From assembly GCA_002989075.1 (NCBI GenBank), contig PSQN01000015.1, positions 1,984,001-2,048,000 on the forward strand: a stretch of 64,000 bases of DNA. Reading direction: 5' to 3'. Below are positions 30,005-40,290 of the stretch, piece after piece. Numbering within the stretch: the first letter of the stretch is position 1; each line of letters begins with the position of its first letter. The stretch is from Arthonia radiata (lineage: Eukaryota; Ascomycota; Arthoniomycetes; Arthoniales; Arthoniaceae). The position numbers and the translations under genes are program-made. The notes beneath the pieces are model-generated. The model did not search any database. It worked only from the letters and a program-made list of their open reading frames with translations, and was not told where the DNA came from.

Positions 30005-31484
30005 ATGTCTGGTTTCATGCACAAGATGCGGGATCGGCTGCAAGACGAGGCCCAGAAGCGCTTGGGGGGTGATCAGCACCACGAAGGTGGAGGGAATGGC
30101 TCTGAATTGGGTCAGCCGGCTTCAGCAGAAGATGCGCATCGAGCTGTTGGTCATCCTGGGTCAATTCACGGCAAATGTCCGCCGTTCCCAATTGACTGCC
30201 ACGATCATCCTAAGCCTCTCGTCCCGCAGCCAGGCCAAAACGTAAGTATTGTGAGTAACACTCAACGGTATTGCAGATTGACAGCTCGGTACAGCCTCCC
30301 GGCCCAGGTCAAATGCCGCCACGGGTCGCTCATGTGAATTACCATGAGAAACACTATTTCTACCATCCAAAGGGAGAGCGTCACAACACTATGCGTGACC
30401 TTGGCTTCAGTGGTGTCCTCGACGGCAAGATCGTCTGGGGCTGGGGTGACACATTGATGGGCGATGAACACAACGCCAACATCTGTGCGGTCGATGCAAC
30501 GTCGATTGGATGTATGAAATCTCCGATGTGCAGCATGGACACCAAGCTCATTCCTGGCACTTCGTTTGTTGCGACCTTCCTCCCTCTGAACAAGGACGAG
30601 GAGGAGCATGGTGGCTTGTCTGAGTGGACTCTTGGCTGCTCCAACATCATCGAGCTTGCACCCAACCATGGTGTGACGTACTACCACAAGGTCCACCGCC
30701 CTGGCGGCGTCAACCGCTTCCTTGGCTCAGGTGTCGCAACCTGCAAGATGGGTCCAGGCAGTGTACCTGAGGCTCAGCGACCGGTATGATTCAGGAATGA
30801 CGATCTTGCACTATGTCTTGGTTTGCTGACAACGTTTGTGCAGTTCGACTATATGTGGGGCGAGGATGAGCCCAAGTGGGGAGATGTAGGATCTGCGCTG
30901 GACGCCCGAGATGGTCACGTCTATATCTGGGGTAAATCTAAGACCATCATCCTACATAGGCTTCTTGAAACTGTTCTGACGCATTACTCGCAGGTCACGG
31001 TCCTGACACCAAACCTGAGTTCTCCGAGCGAACCTATCTCATGCGCTGCCCACGTGACAAGACGCTCGACATCAACAGCTACGAATACTGGAACCACGGC
31101 GAGAAGCGCTGGATGCGCGAACGCATCGGCAATCCTGGCCCAGGCAAAGTCCAGATCACAATGGAGCAAGCGCACTGGGATCGCTTCAGCATGAACCAAA
31201 GCCGCCCCTTCTGGAGCAACTACTTCAACAAGTGGATGTTCATCCACAGCAACCAGTGGCCAGTCAGCAACATCTACTGCGAGACTGCTGACAAGCTTGA
31301 AGGGCCATGGGAGAATCATGGTGAGGTCGCGACGACGCTGCCGGAAGGCATCCCAGACTTCGGGCAGAACGGGTGGCGGTACTGCGTCAACGGACATCCA
31401 TGGTTTGACCCGAGCGGCAAGACTGTCTTGGCGACCTGGACTCGTGACAACAACATCTACGGCGTGACGATTGAGTGGCAGTGA
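30005..31484 (+). CDS. Putative beta-propeller protein, DUF4185-like
   Basis: Four exons (30005-30241, 30277-30783, 30844-30931, 30994-31484) give about 440 aa. The 35-nt first intron is unusually small. The sequence has motifs seen in DUF4185/glycosyl-hydrolase-like five-bladed propellers: GVLDGKIVWGWGDTLMGDEHN, TSFVATFLPLN, and WSNYFNKWMFIHSNQW near the end with ADKLEGPWENHG and GRGVNGHPWFDP-like repeats. The N terminus (MSGFMHKMRDRLQDEAQKRL) is an amphipathic, charged segment and not a signal peptide. Family assignment is from memory of motif shape. Function is unknown; sugar binding or hydrolysis would be the guess. Confidence 0.6.
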
Positions 31485-31949
31485 TCGAGAGGCCTGCACA
31501 GGATCCACGAAAATCCGTACAGAAGGTTGCGCCACAGCGCCCTGCGCAAACAATAGACTGAGCGACCCTAGATATGAAGCGCCATAGAGAAGAACGTCCG
31601 TCCCCAGCGCCCAGCTGAGGATCCTTTGATTTAAGTCTCCCCAGATATCTCAATACTACAGTCGAAGCGCTGCGCGTTACCCGTGTGATATTATGTATAG
31701 CAACGTCCTCTGCTCTTGGGTTTATACGTTACCAATTAGCCTATTCCAAACTAGTCCGCCTCCAGAAGGAAGTATATACAATCCGTATAAGGGGTCGGAT
31801 ATCTGCCTCCGATCCATTGAGAACACTGCATGATACATGCTCAACTTGTCCACAATGCCATGAGCCAGCAGCCTGTTCGGGGATGCACAACGATTCCCGT
31901 CTACTCGCAAAAGAAGCGCAATTCTTCGGGAAGTCATTTTTGCTTGATT
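31485..31949. other. Intergenic region, no gene recognised
   Basis: Convergent 3' flanks of two genes. Nothing supported beyond short open frames. Confidence 0.5.
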
Positions 31950-32962
31950 TCAATAGGCTGTCCGCTGAGAATGTGGTAGGCTAACAGGCGCAACTAGAAC
32001 GCAAAGCAACCACTCACACCTGGAACATGTCAGATTTGCAGAATAAGCACTATGTTTGTGACGTACCGATCAAAGACAGTCCCCGGCGATCTCCCTATGC
32101 GCTTATCGAGAAGAGAAGCATACAGCCGACTTGCATACCACGCCTCAGGATGATCAAAGCGGAATTCTTGTTTCTCTTGAAGCTCTTTGAATTCGAGTAT
32201 GACTGACAATATCCAGCGATAAGTCGGGCCCGATACTCCTTGAGTCTCGGCCGTCGTAAGAAAGGCGTGTTGCATCTTATGGAATACCTGCTCTGTATGG
32301 ACGCGACATTCCGATATTAGCTTTCTAATCATTTCAGACTCTTCATGAAATGGCAAGGCATCAACGGCCTCAGGTATTTCGTCGCGTTCTCGCCTGCAAA
32401 AGATGTCCCGCAACTCGTGCTCAACGAGGAACCATTGACTCGCGAGATGTCGGGCAAGTTTGTCATCAGATAGGGAGTGAAAATGACGGTAGACCTCATC
32501 TTCAACGATTTTTCCACTTCTAAGCTTTGTCTTTTGCTCAGGTGTCATTCTTTTGAATTTTCCCTCGAAGGCGGCGCGAACACGTAATGGATGGTCGTTG
32601 TCTTCGTATGGAGAAGGTGGTAGAGTCTCTGCTCCTGTATGAACATGTTGCTTATTCGCTTGACCTCGATCCTCGGAAATTGAGTTGTCGTTGGCAGCAC
32701 TTGTATCGTTCGGCTCGCACTCCTCGACCGGTGTTACGATAACAGATAAAGTGCTTCTTCTTCGCGGCTGCTTGATTGGAGTGTTCGCAGATCCTTCGTA
32801 GTCGCTTTCGGAATTTGGCCATCGCCGTTTGCGTCCATTTACGTTTGTCGAAGCTGTCAGATCATTGCCACACACTCGAGTCACAGCGCCGCTGAAATAT
32901 TGGTTGTTCACTGGAGCGCTGGGGCCATGTGGTGGTTCTGGGGAAGCGAGCTTCTTCCAATC
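31950..32962 (-). CDS. Hypothetical protein, partial N-terminus
   Basis: The main coding block runs from a CAG acceptor at 32963 (reading DWKKLASPEPPHGPSAPVNNQYF) to a GTACGT donor at 32066. A possible last exon (32019-31950) ends at TGA. No ATG begins the block, so at least one upstream exon is missing, probably beyond 32990. The N-terminal half is Ser/Asn-rich and acidic with a basic KRRW / KQPRRRSTL patch. The C-terminal half is helical: FEGKFKRMTPEQKTKLRSG, DDKLARHLASQWFLVEHELRDIF, KMQHAFLTTAETQGVSG and RWILSVILEFKELQEKQEF. I do not recognise a family. Both ends are uncertain. Confidence 0.5.
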
Positions 32963-33026
32963 CTGATTGCACAGTTATTAGCAATATTCTGAAACGGCAG
33001 TAAACCCAAGACGAAATCAACAAATG

Positions 33027-33370
33027 GAGCTGACAGAAGCCTACTAAGGCTTCTATATCGCAGATGACTGGTCCTACCTACTAAGGTTAGGACGAGCCTC
33101 CAAATGAAGATATAAGTTTTATCTTGTCTGTCTGATTCTCTTATAGAGCTGACAAAAGCCTACTAAGGCTTATGTATCGCAAGGACTGATCTATACCCAC
33201 TAAGGTCTGGATAGGCCTTCCAATAAGATACAGACCTACACTCAGATCCTCTTTATAAGGGTTGTGCGAGACTAATCTTAACCAACTATGGTTTTGATGG
33301 GCCTTCGTACAGCAAAAGACTGATCCTGACCTACTAAGGTCCGGATGGGCCTCTTACAAAGGGATGTGTG
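33027..33370. repeat. Array of TACTAA-loop hairpins in about 119-bp units
   Basis: Two similar units begin near 33027 and 33146 with gagctgacaRaagcc, and a third, diverged unit follows from about 33257. Each unit has two short hairpins whose loop is TACTAA or close to it: stems such as AGAAGCC/GGCTTCT, AACC/GGTT, GACC/GGTC and ATCCTGACC/GGTCCGGAT. The stem sequences differ while pairing is kept, which looks like covariation. The array lies upstream of the minus-strand hypothetical gene. It is not part of any protein. It could be a structured RNA, a protein-binding array or the relic of a repeat element; no terminal repeats or element proteins were seen. Confidence 0.75.
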
Positions 33371-33984
33371 CCTGGTTATGTGTAGGGGTTTGCTGGGAGG
33401 ATAGGAAGTTGTTGAACGCGTGATGAGTGAAGAAAACACAACGACTCCCGAGAGGAGCAAAAGCGGAAAACGCTAGACCTCGATTGAGGAAAGCTTACAT
33501 CTTGCTAGCGTCAGGTTCTCGTGCTTTACTAGGGCCAATGGATCGGTAAGCTAACCCGGCACGGGAAATAGCGTCTTGGCAGTAAGCTCAATCCATCCAT
33601 CCGCCCCAAAACACGTAGTACTTCTGAGTCCTTTCTCTGCCACGTCTTCATACCGACATGAGAATGATTGGCCATTGGAGCTATATTCAAGCTTGTCATT
33701 CCTGCATAGCTTAAAAACAAACGCTCGACTAAAAAGGCTTGTAAGGCAGTGCACGGCAGATCGAAATTCGAGCGTGTTCAAGGAGGCTTGGGTGGTTCGC
33801 ACGCATCCCGCAGCACCATTTGCCGTATCTTTTTGCTCACTTCTTAACGACCTTTACGCGGGGGCAAACGCTGGCGTTACCCACTCTCGATTTCCACGTG
33901 GTAAGTTTCTCTGAGCATCTTCGTCTTCCGCGAGGACTGGCTATAGCTGAACGTTAGAGATACAAGTCACCAAGTCTCGCTAGG
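33371..33984. other. Intergenic region, no gene recognised
   Basis: Flanks the hairpin array and the next gene. No protein or RNA signature seen. Confidence 0.45.
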
Positions 33985-35319
33985 ATGGCGTCAAACCGCA
34001 CCTACCAGGCTCCGCTAGCCTTCAAATACTTCGATGATCCTTCAAATGTCAACATACAGCAGCAAAGCCCACTGTTCGCTACGCTTGTCCCTGAGATTCG
34101 GGAAGTAATCTACCAGTATGCATTGCAGCAGTACGAAGACCCTCGGTTTCCAAATGATCTTTCGAAAAGGTGGGTTAGGCCGGGTCAAGCATCGAAGCAG
34201 CGCGTTGCAATCGATCTCCTCCGGACATGCCGCGCTGTCTACGTTGAAACTTTCTGTATGCCGGTGGCGAGCAACACAGTTCACTTGTACGATGGTGACT
34301 CGAAAGACTTGCCATTGTCTACGCCGCTGCACCTGCCCGTTTATCATGTGTATGCGGGTCTTCGCATGAAGCCTTGGCAGTTCGCTGCGGTTACAAAGGT
34401 GGACATAACGCTTCAGCAAGACAAGCTCGAGGGAGGTGAGTCACTTGCCCAATGACAAGTCAACGCTATTGTGTAGCACTCAGTTTCGCGACGTGACTTG
34501 CTGACTCAATACATCGCAGGAGCTCTGGAGCGTGCTTCGCGCAATATAGGCGCTGTGAATCGCCACCAAGGGTGTCGGTTTGATGGCGCTGTTCTGCTTG
34601 AATATCCTTCCGTGAAATGGCTGAACACTGCCACCGAGCAAGTGCCCAGAACAGCTGTTAGAATGCCGACACTCAGGTCCTCAGTGTCTAAAGACCGCTT
34701 CTGCGTGGGACTGCCGGTCTCACATCTCACCCTACGACTCAATCGTACGGATTGGTGGACCTGGACTGATCACCCTGACACGAGTGATCCCGGGAAACAG
34801 CTGAGGCTAGAGCCTATGATCAACCACACTCGCCCACCCAACAACAACGTCATGCTCAAGGGCAATGAAGCCCGGCGCGGCGGTAGCGAGCCAACTTTCG
34901 ACCTGGACGACTTTGAGGCTCAAGGCCGCTGGGGCCTTCAGATCACCGAATTTTGGCCCGACCTGCAGACGCTCGAGCTTGTCTTTGAAACTTTCGAAGC
35001 GAAAGAGTCTCAGTTGGACAACGTGGTGTCGAGTGCGAAGCTCTGGACATTTCCCATGCAAAACGGCTCTGTCTTACAGTGCACGAGCGACGAAGAGCTG
35101 TTGCGATGGCAAGGAGCGTCGAAATACGGTTACGAGCTTTCAGTCCCGTGGCTGGTCGAGAGAGCAACAGACCTACCTGATGCGGCACGTAAAGTTGCTC
35201 GTTCTTTCTGGCGCCGGCTGACTCGCCACAATCAGGACGAGAGCAAAGGACAGCGTTTCGTGGTCAAGACGTTGACATATGAACGTCGAAAGAGAGCAAC
35301 ATCGTCTACGGACTCGTAG
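33985..35319 (+). CDS. Hypothetical F-box/2EXR-like fungal protein
   Basis: Exons 33985-34435 and 34520-35319 (intron 34436-34519) give 416 aa. The N-terminal region ATLVPEIREVIYQYALQQY followed by IDLLRTCRAVYVETF and VYHVYAGLRMKPWQFAAVTKVDITLQQ matches the many lineage-expanded fungal proteins that begin LPxEIRxxIY (2EXR/DUF7730/F-box-like). The rest contains Trp-rich segments (WWTWTDHPDTSDPG) and an ITEFWPDLQTLELVFETFE strand pattern. These genes are abundant in dothideomycetes; their function is unknown. The C terminus is basic. Confidence 0.7.
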
Positions 35320-36042
35320 AGAACTGAAGTGTCTAGGTTGTATCAAAAGACGCCTCGTCGTTTTTACTAGCAGGCTCAGCGACAAGCGTTCCATCACGTC
35401 GCCAATACCGAGCCCCTAAGCTGAGCTGTTGGGTGCGCCATCTGTCCAGAGCCCCATAGAGTATTGCAGCACCAACGAGCCTATCGCCTTACGCTATCAG
35501 ACATCAAGTCATGCTGAAACGCCAGCAGCATTCGCATCCCTAACAGATGACCTCGAAAGCTCTCGTGCGCTAAGATTATCTATTGCTTTGGGTGAGGAGA
35601 CCGTATTCGGTAATTATGCCGCATATTGGACATAAGGACCATTTGCCTTACCACGGGTGACCTGGCATCCATACTGCAAATGCAAATCATACTCATTGCT
35701 TGACTCTTTAGCAGCACTTATTCACTTCAAGATGCTCACGTACAAGGAAAGATAACGTGCACTGCCGCAGTCAGAAAGATCAAGAGCTCGAGGACCACAA
35801 CACCACCTCTCAGCCCTACCACCATTCACCCCATGTCTATTTGTGACCAATCACTTCAAGACCCTAAGGCTAGGCAGCAATGGGCTTCCCCTCCCGGGCA
35901 TGCATATAAAAGGATCCTCCCAGCTCCTCCCCTCCCTCATCCTCACTTCTTCCCTCCACCCTACCTAGCCTTGGCATCAGACATATCCTAGCTCCAACGC
36001 TTCCTCGTTCATTGACGCTCTGGTCCTCAGCCCGACATCGTC
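35320..36042. other. Upstream region of the rvt gene
   Basis: No protein gene was found. A TGACTC half-site at 35701-35706 resembles a GCN4/CPC1 core, and the last 140 bp have a TATA box and a pyrimidine-rich stretch before the start codon. Confidence 0.5.
35905..35911 (+). promoter_or_regulatory. TATA box and CT-rich leader of rvt
   Basis: TATAAAA lies about 138 bp before the rvt ATG and is followed by a CT-rich run (about 35917-35970) such as often marks the start region of well-expressed fungal genes. It supports the locus being transcribed as a host gene. Confidence 0.6.
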
Positions 36043-39000
36043 ATGTCTACTACGGGTGGTCTCTACTCGCAGACACTGCAGGACATCACCGCCATCAAAC
36101 TTGATGAGCTGGCCAAGAAACGTGATGGCTTTGAAAGTCACCGCAAGCGCATTGCTGCTACTGTCGGTGAAGAAGTCGATGAACTAAAGAAGCTCACCGT
36201 GCTTGCCGATGGTATCAAGACGTGCTTCTCGGTCACTACCGACGACGGACGTGTTGTCCGTGGCAGTACCGATCATCCACGTCTGGAGATTGACCTGCAA
36301 AATCTGGGTCGATTCCTGGCTCAAGCTCGCTACGATCCTACTGTATCGTCAAGCATTTTGACTCAATGGCAGCAATCGCTCAACCGCTATCTGGACCTGC
36401 AGTCTGCGAAGTATGCATACGCCAGCTTGTAAGTCTCAGAGCATCCACACATTCCCTTCTGTTGCTTTGAAACTCTCGGCAGGCAGCCAGCGCGCTGGCG
36501 CTGATCGATTGTACTTTGTTCGAAATCTTAGAGATCTTCAGAAAACGCTGTGCTGACATCGTCTTTATAGGTAAGTTTAACAGCGTCCACACCTTTCTTT
36601 CTGTCGCCTTCGAGACGATCCTCAATATCCGAGCGGCCGGCGATGACTTGCGAGTTCAGTCTTAAGATCAACAGTTGTTAGTGCGACTGATGTATCACCA
36701 ACCTTGACTGGATGTCCTGCGCACCAAAACAGTAGCAGGCGCGCACGTCATCTTGATTGCTACAAGGTTCAACGCCCACCACCAACGAGCTGGCTTTGCC
36801 TCCGAAAAGCTGGTCTAGAGTTTGAGATTGCTGGTGTGACTGCAGTGCAGAAAGACTTTTACTAATTCTCTATCTCTAGGTACGGTCAGCTAACGACTGA
36901 ATGGCTTGCTGTCAAGCGGAAGGCCGGGACTCAGCGTCAGGGTGATGACACAGAGATGGAAGACTTTGAGCATGTTGATGGGGGTAAGAAACTCGAATCA
37001 CGCAAATTGTGGGAGCAGTCTGTGTTTGAGCCCACGAACGTCGATGTAGCCGCCATTCAGAGTATGCTTCGCATGATCTTCGAAAAGACACCTAATGGAT
37101 CGCAGCACGTGGTCAAAGCACTGAAGAAGTTGCGGCAGGGAACCAAGGATTTCGAGCAGCAATTGTCAGGCCCATGGGTGTTTGGCACTCATGAAGTGAC
37201 CTGGACTATCAAGGGCCTCGTGAACTCTGACCTCCTTACTGAAGAGAAGCGAAGCGTGCTGCGCGACTTCATGGGCAACAACGCTGTCCTCAAAGAGATT
37301 GCTGACATTCTGAACATACGGATGGCAGCCATTGACACCTGGTCGTGGGGCATGGAAGTACCGCTTGCTCAGCGCCGCCAGCTGAACGGAACCTACAACA
37401 TCTACATGGATGAAGACATTCTCCAAGCGATCTTCTGCCAGTTCATCGGCGTGAAATGGTCTGTTCACTTCAAGCGTGTGTTCTCGCTGTTCAGAAAGCA
37501 CAGGAGTGTCTGGAAGACCTCCCGCTCATTGGTGCCACTCTCTGCTAAGAAGCGAAGAGACTATTTCTTGGGCCCCGTCGAAGACGGACAAAGTGTGGTC
37601 TCCAAGAAGCAGCATATGTACCGCAAAGACTTCTTCCTCGCCCGACTCCTCGACTCAGCCACACAAGAAGTGAGTTGACAGTATCCGTACTTTCTGCTAA
37701 CTTCAGCACCGATGAAGATGCGCGAGCGCTCCTAAGAGCGCGCCATCAAAGTGGAAAACGCTACATGCGTACCCCAATTCATGAATCATGCTGACAGTCA
37801 CACCTGTAGGTTGTCAATGACGAAGGCGACGAGGAAGCCGACTTTGAGGTGGAGGCCGAACAGGATGAGATCCCAATCGGTCGAGCGCTGCAGAGTGCCA
37901 TGAAGTCCCCTATGCCTATGGGCCAGGCTATGCAAATGGCAGGCCAAGCACCTGGACGGGGCCGGGCCACGGGCACTGGTGGCGCGAAGCGACATCGAAA
38001 AATACACACGAGTGATGCTGATGAGGATGAGGATGTCGACCCAGAGTTTGATGATGATCCAAGTTTCAGTGCCTCGAAGAACCCTATGGAAGCAAAGCAA
38101 AGCTTACTGCATCTACTGTCAACCGAAATTCTCATCAAGACGAACCTGCAAGGAGAGATCACTTGCTTCAGGTCTCAGATCGAGGACCTGTTTCCGTCGC
38201 TGCCTCATGCGACGATCACCACTGTTTTGTCCTATTTTGGTGTATCAGCCAAGTGGATCCAGTTCTTCAGTCGGTTCCTCGAGGCTCCGCTGCGCTTCGA
38301 AGACGACAAGACTTCTGAGCCGCGCAAGCGCAAACAAGGAACCCCAGCATCGCACGTATTGAGCGAGATGTTCAGCGAGACGGTCTTGTTCTGTCTCGAC
38401 TTCGAAGTCAATCGCGCCACGGATGGTAAGTCTACAGTCTGCAGTTGGTTTCTGATGCCGTTCTTTGAGACGTCCTCAAAGGCCGGATTCCCGGCGCTGT
38501 CTAAAATATCCTCTTCCCAAACTTGACCTCCAGTAGTGTGCGTATTCTTAGACTAAAATGTGCTAACATGTTGGTCTGCAGGTGAGCCATTATGGCGGAT
38601 CGGTGATGACTTCTGGTGCTGGTCGTCCAGCCACGATGCCTGCATCAAGGCTTGGTCAAACATCAACACCTTCGCCAAGACCGTCGGCTTATCCCTGAAC
38701 ACTTCTCGCACGGGCGGCGCACGCATGCTGCGCAACAAAGAAAAGCCCGAACAGCTCCTATCAGTCGAAGTAGGCGACAAACTGCCATCAGGCTATATAC
38801 GCTGGGGCATGCTCCGACTCAACCCGGAGTCCGGCCGCTTCGAGATCGACCAGGACATGGTCTCGCGCCACGTCGACGAACTCCGACGCCAGCTCAAAAG
38901 CCAAGACGACAGTATCTTCGCCTACATCAAAGTCTGGAACACCTACGCCAACACGTTCTTCACCTCAAACTTCGGCAAGCCCGCCAACTGCTTCGGCCGC

Positions 39001-39738
39001 CAGCACGTCGATGACATGCTAGCCACTCATGGCCGCATCCAGCGCGAGGTCTTCTCCGCCTTCTCTTCCGACCAAGGCGCCACCACAAGCATCGTGGACT
39101 ACCTCAAACAGACCATCGCCACCCGCTTCAGCGTCACCGACATCCCCGACGGCTACATCTTCCTCCCCACCGAGCTTGGCGGCCTCGAAGTCGTCAGCCC
39201 CTTCATCGGCCTCCTCCAGCTCCGCGACGCCGTCCCCGAGCGCCCCCAGAAAATCCTTGACGACTTCTTCGAGGCCGAACGCCAGGTCTACCACGACGCC
39301 AAGAGCGACTTCGACTCCGGCAAGACGCACAAGCGGTACCACGCCAGCCGTGACGACCCTACATTTATACCCGAAGACGCCAAGACCTTCTTCAGCTTCG
39401 AGGAGTTCAGCAAGTACCGCGAGGAGCTCAGCGGCGGCTACACTGACGAGCTGGCTGAGGCGTTCGAGAAGCTCATGAAGCGCCCAGACCAGCAGAGTAT
39501 TGACGCCGACCAGAACGCGGAGGTGCCGATGGCGTTGAATGCGCTGGGGCGGCACGAGGCGCTGAGAGGGATCACGAGCAACTGGTATAGTATGGAGCCG
39601 TATTGGAAGTGGGTGGCGCAGCTGTACGGGCCGGAGCTGATTGAGCGGTTCGGCGGATTCGCGGTGGTGGACCCAGGGCTGTTGCCGATGGGGATGGTGG
39701 AGATGTTTCGGAGTGGGCGGGTGAGGTGGAGGGAGTGA
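36043..39738 (+). CDS. rvt: Domesticated reverse transcriptase (rvt family)
   Basis: Exons 36043-36428, 36880-37669, 37810-38425 and 38582-39738 give about 982 aa without interruption. The N-terminal third is helical and charged (YSQTLQDITAIKLDELAKKRDGF), consistent with a coiled coil. A long acidic, Gly-rich insert (about residues 396-480) precedes the palm. RT-like palm motifs: A in CFRSQIEDLFPSLPH (about 513), B in GTPASHVLSEMF (about 569), C in LWRIGDDFWCW (about 605) and D in AKTVGLSLNTSRTG. The family, described as single-copy cellular rvt genes in fungi, is non-mobile and keeps the catalytic Asp residues. No Gag, integrase, endonuclease or terminal repeats are present. Its cellular role is unsettled; protein-primed nucleotide polymerisation has been proposed. 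Confidence 0.85.
36429..36879 (+). other. Long first rvt intron with a zero-length internal exon
   Basis: The intron is 451 nt, far longer than the others in this window. At 36569-36571 an acceptor (CTTTATAG with CTGAC upstream) abuts a new donor (GTAAGT). The first 50 nt of the two parts are similar (GTAAGT, then CAGNGYRTCCACAC, then TTTCTGTYGC-like), so the intron looks duplicated in tandem. Removal of the first part would rebuild a donor for the second, as in recursive or twin-intron splicing. The last acceptor is preceded by TTTTACTAATTC, a strong branch site. Confidence 0.6.
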
Positions 39739-40290
39739 TGTGCTTTCGTCCCGAATTGGGAGCGGTCACAAATGCCTTGTTGGCTGTAACTGGGAGCTCG
39801 ACGAGGAGCGTCAACTTGTAACTGGAACTAGTTGACATGCAATTAGATGTCACACAATTGCCATAATCACAAAAAGTTGCTGTAGAGTCCTACCGTGCCT
39901 GCCAAAATAATTTGATGTCAGCGGTGTCGCGTGGAGCATATGTGCCTCTTTTGTTCTACTTTACCACACTTAATCCCAGAGTCGAATCACCCATTCGAAA
40001 GTGCAAATTACGCTGTTCAGTACACAGGCTCTGCTTGAAATGATCGGAAACCACTGCGAGGCCCGCAATTAAACTTGACAGAGTAGCAAACTCCACAAAA
40101 CTGAAAAGTCGTCAAAGAATGTCGCTTTCTACGCTGATCTATGCGCTCTAATCCATTGAGTCTTACCCAAGTCTGTTGAAGCCTTTGTGGCAATCCACGC
40201 CCCGTCACCGTCGCACTCCAAGTCCACGATCCAAATCGGTGACGCCGATCTGCCAAGCCAGTCTCCGGGTCATTTGCGGTATGACTGTGC
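39739..40290. other. Intergenic region, convergent 3' flanks
   Basis: No gene seen between the rvt stop and the phosphoglycerate dehydrogenase stop. Confidence 0.5.

Noticed and set aside
33371-33540. Hairpin array flank as an LTR end
   Set aside because: No matching terminal direct repeat, primer site or element protein could be recognised nearby, so the relation to any retroelement is unproven.
39019-39555. Long antisense open frame opposite the rvt last exon
   Set aside because: It is an Ala/Val/Leu-rich shadow of a GC-rich coding exon, with no recognisable domain and no independent start context.
36043-39738. Interpretation of the RT-like gene as part of a retrotransposon
   Set aside because: No flanking repeats, Gag, integrase or endonuclease were seen, and the gene has normal host introns and an upstream TATA box.
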